This document shows, piece by piece, positions 5,266-7,251 of a stretch of DNA of 7,251 nt (positions are counted from its first letter, which is position 1; each line of letters begins with the position of its first letter). The stretch spans positions 1 to 7,251 of the forward strand of contig CANDLP010000115.1 in assembly GCA_947385505.1 (NCBI GenBank), in the 5' to 3' direction. The notes below the pieces were generated by a model. It was given only the letters and a program-made list of their open reading frames with translations. It made no database searches and was not told the DNA's origin. The position numbers were made by a program, and so were the translations under genes. Source of the DNA: an uncultured Clostridia bacterium. Lineage in GTDB: Bacteria > Bacillota > Clostridia > Oscillospirales > Ruminococcaceae.

Positions 5266-7251
5266 TTAAATTTTTTCCACTTTAGCAAAATTAGCCATAA
5301 TTTTCTTAGTGCCCACCTTATCGAACGCTATTTCCAGCAAAGTATCATTTCCCATAGCCTTTGCCGTTATCACAGTGCCGTCTCCGAATACCCGGTGATG
5401 TATTCTGTCGCCGGAAGTAAAGCTTTCGTTGTGAGCCGAGGCGATTCTCGCAGCCATTTTTTCCACCTGAGCGTGCCGCGCTTCCTGCTGCAAATATCCT
5501 ACCTTCTGCGGTTTGCGCACTCTCGGAACTTCCGTATCTATTGCAAGAGTATTGTCATTGATCTCAAGATATTCCGAAGGGATTTCCCCCACAAATCTTG
5601 AAAGTCTGTTTCTCTGTGTGGAGCCGAACAGCAGTCTTTGCTTGGCGTTAGAGATAAAAAGTCTTTTTTTCGCCCTTGTGATGGCTACATAAGCGAGTCT
5701 GCGTTCCTCTTCTATCTCGCTGCTGTCAAGCTGTGAGCGATAGGAAGGGAAAATATTTTCTTCCGCTCCAACAATGAACACGTTCTCGAATTCCAACCCC
5801 TTCGCGCCGTGCATGGTCATAAGCACTACTCTGTCTTCCCCCGCTTCGTAGCTGTCAAGGTCGGTTATAAGGGCAATGTTTTCCAAATAATCGGACAGGC
5901 TGTGTTCCTCGTTTTCTTCCATAAAGGAAATTGCTCCCGATTTAAGCTCCTTTATATTTTCAAGCCTTGCCGCGCCTTCGTCCCCTTGGGTCAGAAGCAT
6001 AGACTCGTAGCCGGTTTCCGTTAAGATGTCGTCGATTATTCCCTCAAGGGGTCTCTCCTCATCTTCCCCCAGCTCGCGGAACATTCTTCCCAGCGGTTCC
6101 AATATCTTGCTTTTTTTCTCTATGGTGACAAATTCCGACGCGCGTTCCATTACCTCTATCGGAGTTATTCCGAGTCCGTCGGCTATTCGGTATATCTCTG
6201 TCTGAGTGGCTTCGCCTATTCCCCTTTTAGGCTCGTTTATTATTCGGCTTAATCTTAAGCTGTCGGCAGGGTTGTTTATAACGCTTAAATAGGCTATGAT
6301 ATCCTTTATTTCCTTGCGTTCATAGAATTTGGTTCCGCCGATGATACGGTAAGGTATTCCGTTTTTGGAGAGAGAAAGCTCTATGTTTCGGGACTGAGCG
6401 TTGGTGCGGTATAAAACGGCGTTTTCGTTGAATTGACCGCCGTCTTTTTTCAGCTCCAATATTTTTTCCGCCACAAAATTGGCTTCTTCCGTCTCGGTAT
6501 GAAGGGTGTTAAGATTTATTTTTTCGCCCTCGCCCAGATCGCTCCAGAGATTTTTGCCTTTTCTTTGGGTATTGTTGCCGATAACCGCGTTGGCGGCGTT
6601 GAGGATAGTTTCGGTGGAACGGTAATTTTGCTCCAGCTTTATCACATGAGCCTGAAATTCCTTCTCAAAGCTCAGTATATTTTCAATGGTGGCTCCTCGG
6701 AAGCGGTAAATACTTTGATCCTCGTCGCCTACCACGCATAAATTCCCGCTGCCCGCCGCCAGAATGGAGATAAGCTTGTACTGAGCCATATTTGTGTCCT
6801 GATACTCGTCCACCATTATGTAGTCAAAGCTGTTCTGCCAGCGTTCACATACCGAGGGGCTTTTTTCCAACAGCTCTACCGTTTTCATGATTATATCGTC
6901 GAAATCAAGTGCGTTGGCCGCCTTAAGCCGCTTCTGATATTCGGTATAGATATCCCGCGTTTTTTCCAGTTTAAAATCGGGTCTTCCCCCCTCTCCGAAT
7001 ATGGAAAAGCGTTCGGGGGTGATGAGCTTGTCCTTGGCGCGGCTGATCTTGCTTTGAAACTCTTTGGGACTGAACGCCTTGTCGGAAATATTAAGGTATT
7101 TCATTACCTCTTTTATCACTCTCAGGCTGTCGTCGGTATCATAAATGGTAAAAGAACTTCTGTAGCCCAGCTCTTCAATACCCCGTCTCAGCATTTTAAC
7201 GCAGGCGGAATGAAAGGTGCCCGCAAAAACGTCTTTTCCCCCCGCATTCAT
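5266..7251 (-). CDS. pcrA: ATP-dependent DNA helicase PcrA/UvrD (SF1A), 5' end beyond window
   Basis: The visible 661 residues are the C-terminal ~85-90% of a 3'-5' superfamily 1 DNA helicase of repair and replication-fork maintenance. Motifs appear in order (fragment numbering): GTFHS (11-15), DFDD (116-119), Walker B VDEYQD (147-152), motif III GDEDQSIYRFRGA (175-187), QNYRS (208-212), motif V MTMHGAKGLEFENVF (478-492), and motif VI RRLAYVAITRAKKR (517-530). The C-terminal ~50 residues (GDRIHHRVFGDG onward) form the Tudor-like tail that in PcrA contacts RNA polymerase. The Walker A lysine and Q-motif are missing only because the gene runs past the right edge. The ATG at the edge is internal, since it falls just before GTFHS. 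It converges on the fkbH-like gene and is unlikely to be functionally linked to it. UvrD is the alternative name; Gram-positive context favours PcrA. Confidence 0.95.
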   Translation of the reverse strand: MNAGGKDVFAGTFHSACVKMLRRGIEELGYRSSFTIYDTDDSLRVIKEVMKYLNISDKAFSPKEFQSKISRAKDKLITPERFSIFGEGGRPDFKLEKTRDIYTEYQKRLKAANALDFDDIIMKTVELLEKSPSVCERWQNSFDYIMVDEYQDTNMAQYKLISILAAGSGNLCVVGDEDQSIYRFRGATIENILSFEKEFQAHVIKLEQNYRSTETILNAANAVIGNNTQRKGKNLWSDLGEGEKINLNTLHTETEEANFVAEKILELKKDGGQFNENAVLYRTNAQSRNIELSLSKNGIPYRIIGGTKFYERKEIKDIIAYLSVINNPADSLRLSRIINEPKRGIGEATQTEIYRIADGLGITPIEVMERASEFVTIEKKSKILEPLGRMFRELGEDEERPLEGIIDDILTETGYESMLLTQGDEGAARLENIKELKSGAISFMEENEEHSLSDYLENIALITDLDSYEAGEDRVVLMTMHGAKGLEFENVFIVGAEENIFPSYRSQLDSSEIEEERRLAYVAITRAKKRLFISNAKQRLLFGSTQRNRLSRFVGEIPSEYLEINDNTLAIDTEVPRVRKPQKVGYLQQEARHAQVEKMAARIASAHNESFTSGDRIHHRVFGDGTVITAKAMGNDTLLEIAFDKVGTKKIMANFAKVEKI

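Noticed and set aside
7249..7251. ATG at the right edge as the true start of the helicase
   Set aside because: PcrA/UvrD proteins have about 90-100 further residues with the Q-motif and Walker A before the TFHS block, so this Met is internal and the gene continues outside.

Overview
The window most likely comes from a low-to-moderate GC Firmicute of class Clostridia, perhaps a gut Oscillospirales/Ruminococcus-type organism. This rests on purine-rich AAAGGA/AGAAAGG ribosome binding sites, AT-rich intergenic DNA, a typical Gram-positive PcrA helicase, and DHHW-family surface proteins, which are common in Clostridia. Genus and species cannot be fixed from the sequence.

Layout. Three genes run on the + strand: a membrane-anchored DHHW/SGNH-like protein (43-1476), a second DHHW protein that is a predicted lipoprotein (1665-2861), and an FkbH-like HAD-IIIC protein (3063-4847). 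Converging on them from the - strand is the 3' part of an ATP-dependent UvrD/PcrA DNA helicase gene (5266-7251). Its N-terminal part, with the Walker A motif, lies beyond the right edge. The two DHHW genes are clear paralogues in their catalytic halves. Both carry a DHHW block that resembles the Asp/His motif of AlgJ/AlgX-type polysaccharide O-acetyltransferases, plus a downstream K-[DE]-S-Y-G block that could hold the serine nucleophile. With the FkbH-like protein, whose family makes or loads carrier-bound acyl/glyceryl units, they suggest a cassette that decorates a cell-surface polymer. An MBOAT-type membrane acyltransferase would be the expected missing partner, possibly just upstream, but none is in the window.

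Non-coding DNA. The 1477-1664 gap holds small hairpins and an AT-rich leader. The 2862-3062 gap is almost filled by a ~165 bp element with 16-bp terminal inverted repeats (15/16 match) and no ORF, which looks like a MITE. Its left end overlaps or abuts the stop codon of the second DHHW gene. The 418-bp convergent gap 4848-5265 is unusually structured. A 13-bp outer stem encloses two hairpins, followed without slack by three more hairpins (4894-5075). After these come a perfect 22-bp inverted repeat that probably acts as a bidirectional terminator (5114-5165) and another 14-bp stem (5167-5214). All wobble pairs in these stems are G-U only when read as + strand RNA, and the two largest hairpins are diverged copies with a compensated base pair. 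This makes 4894-5075 the strongest candidate for an undescribed element in the window: a + strand structured RNA or a mobile palindromic repeat.
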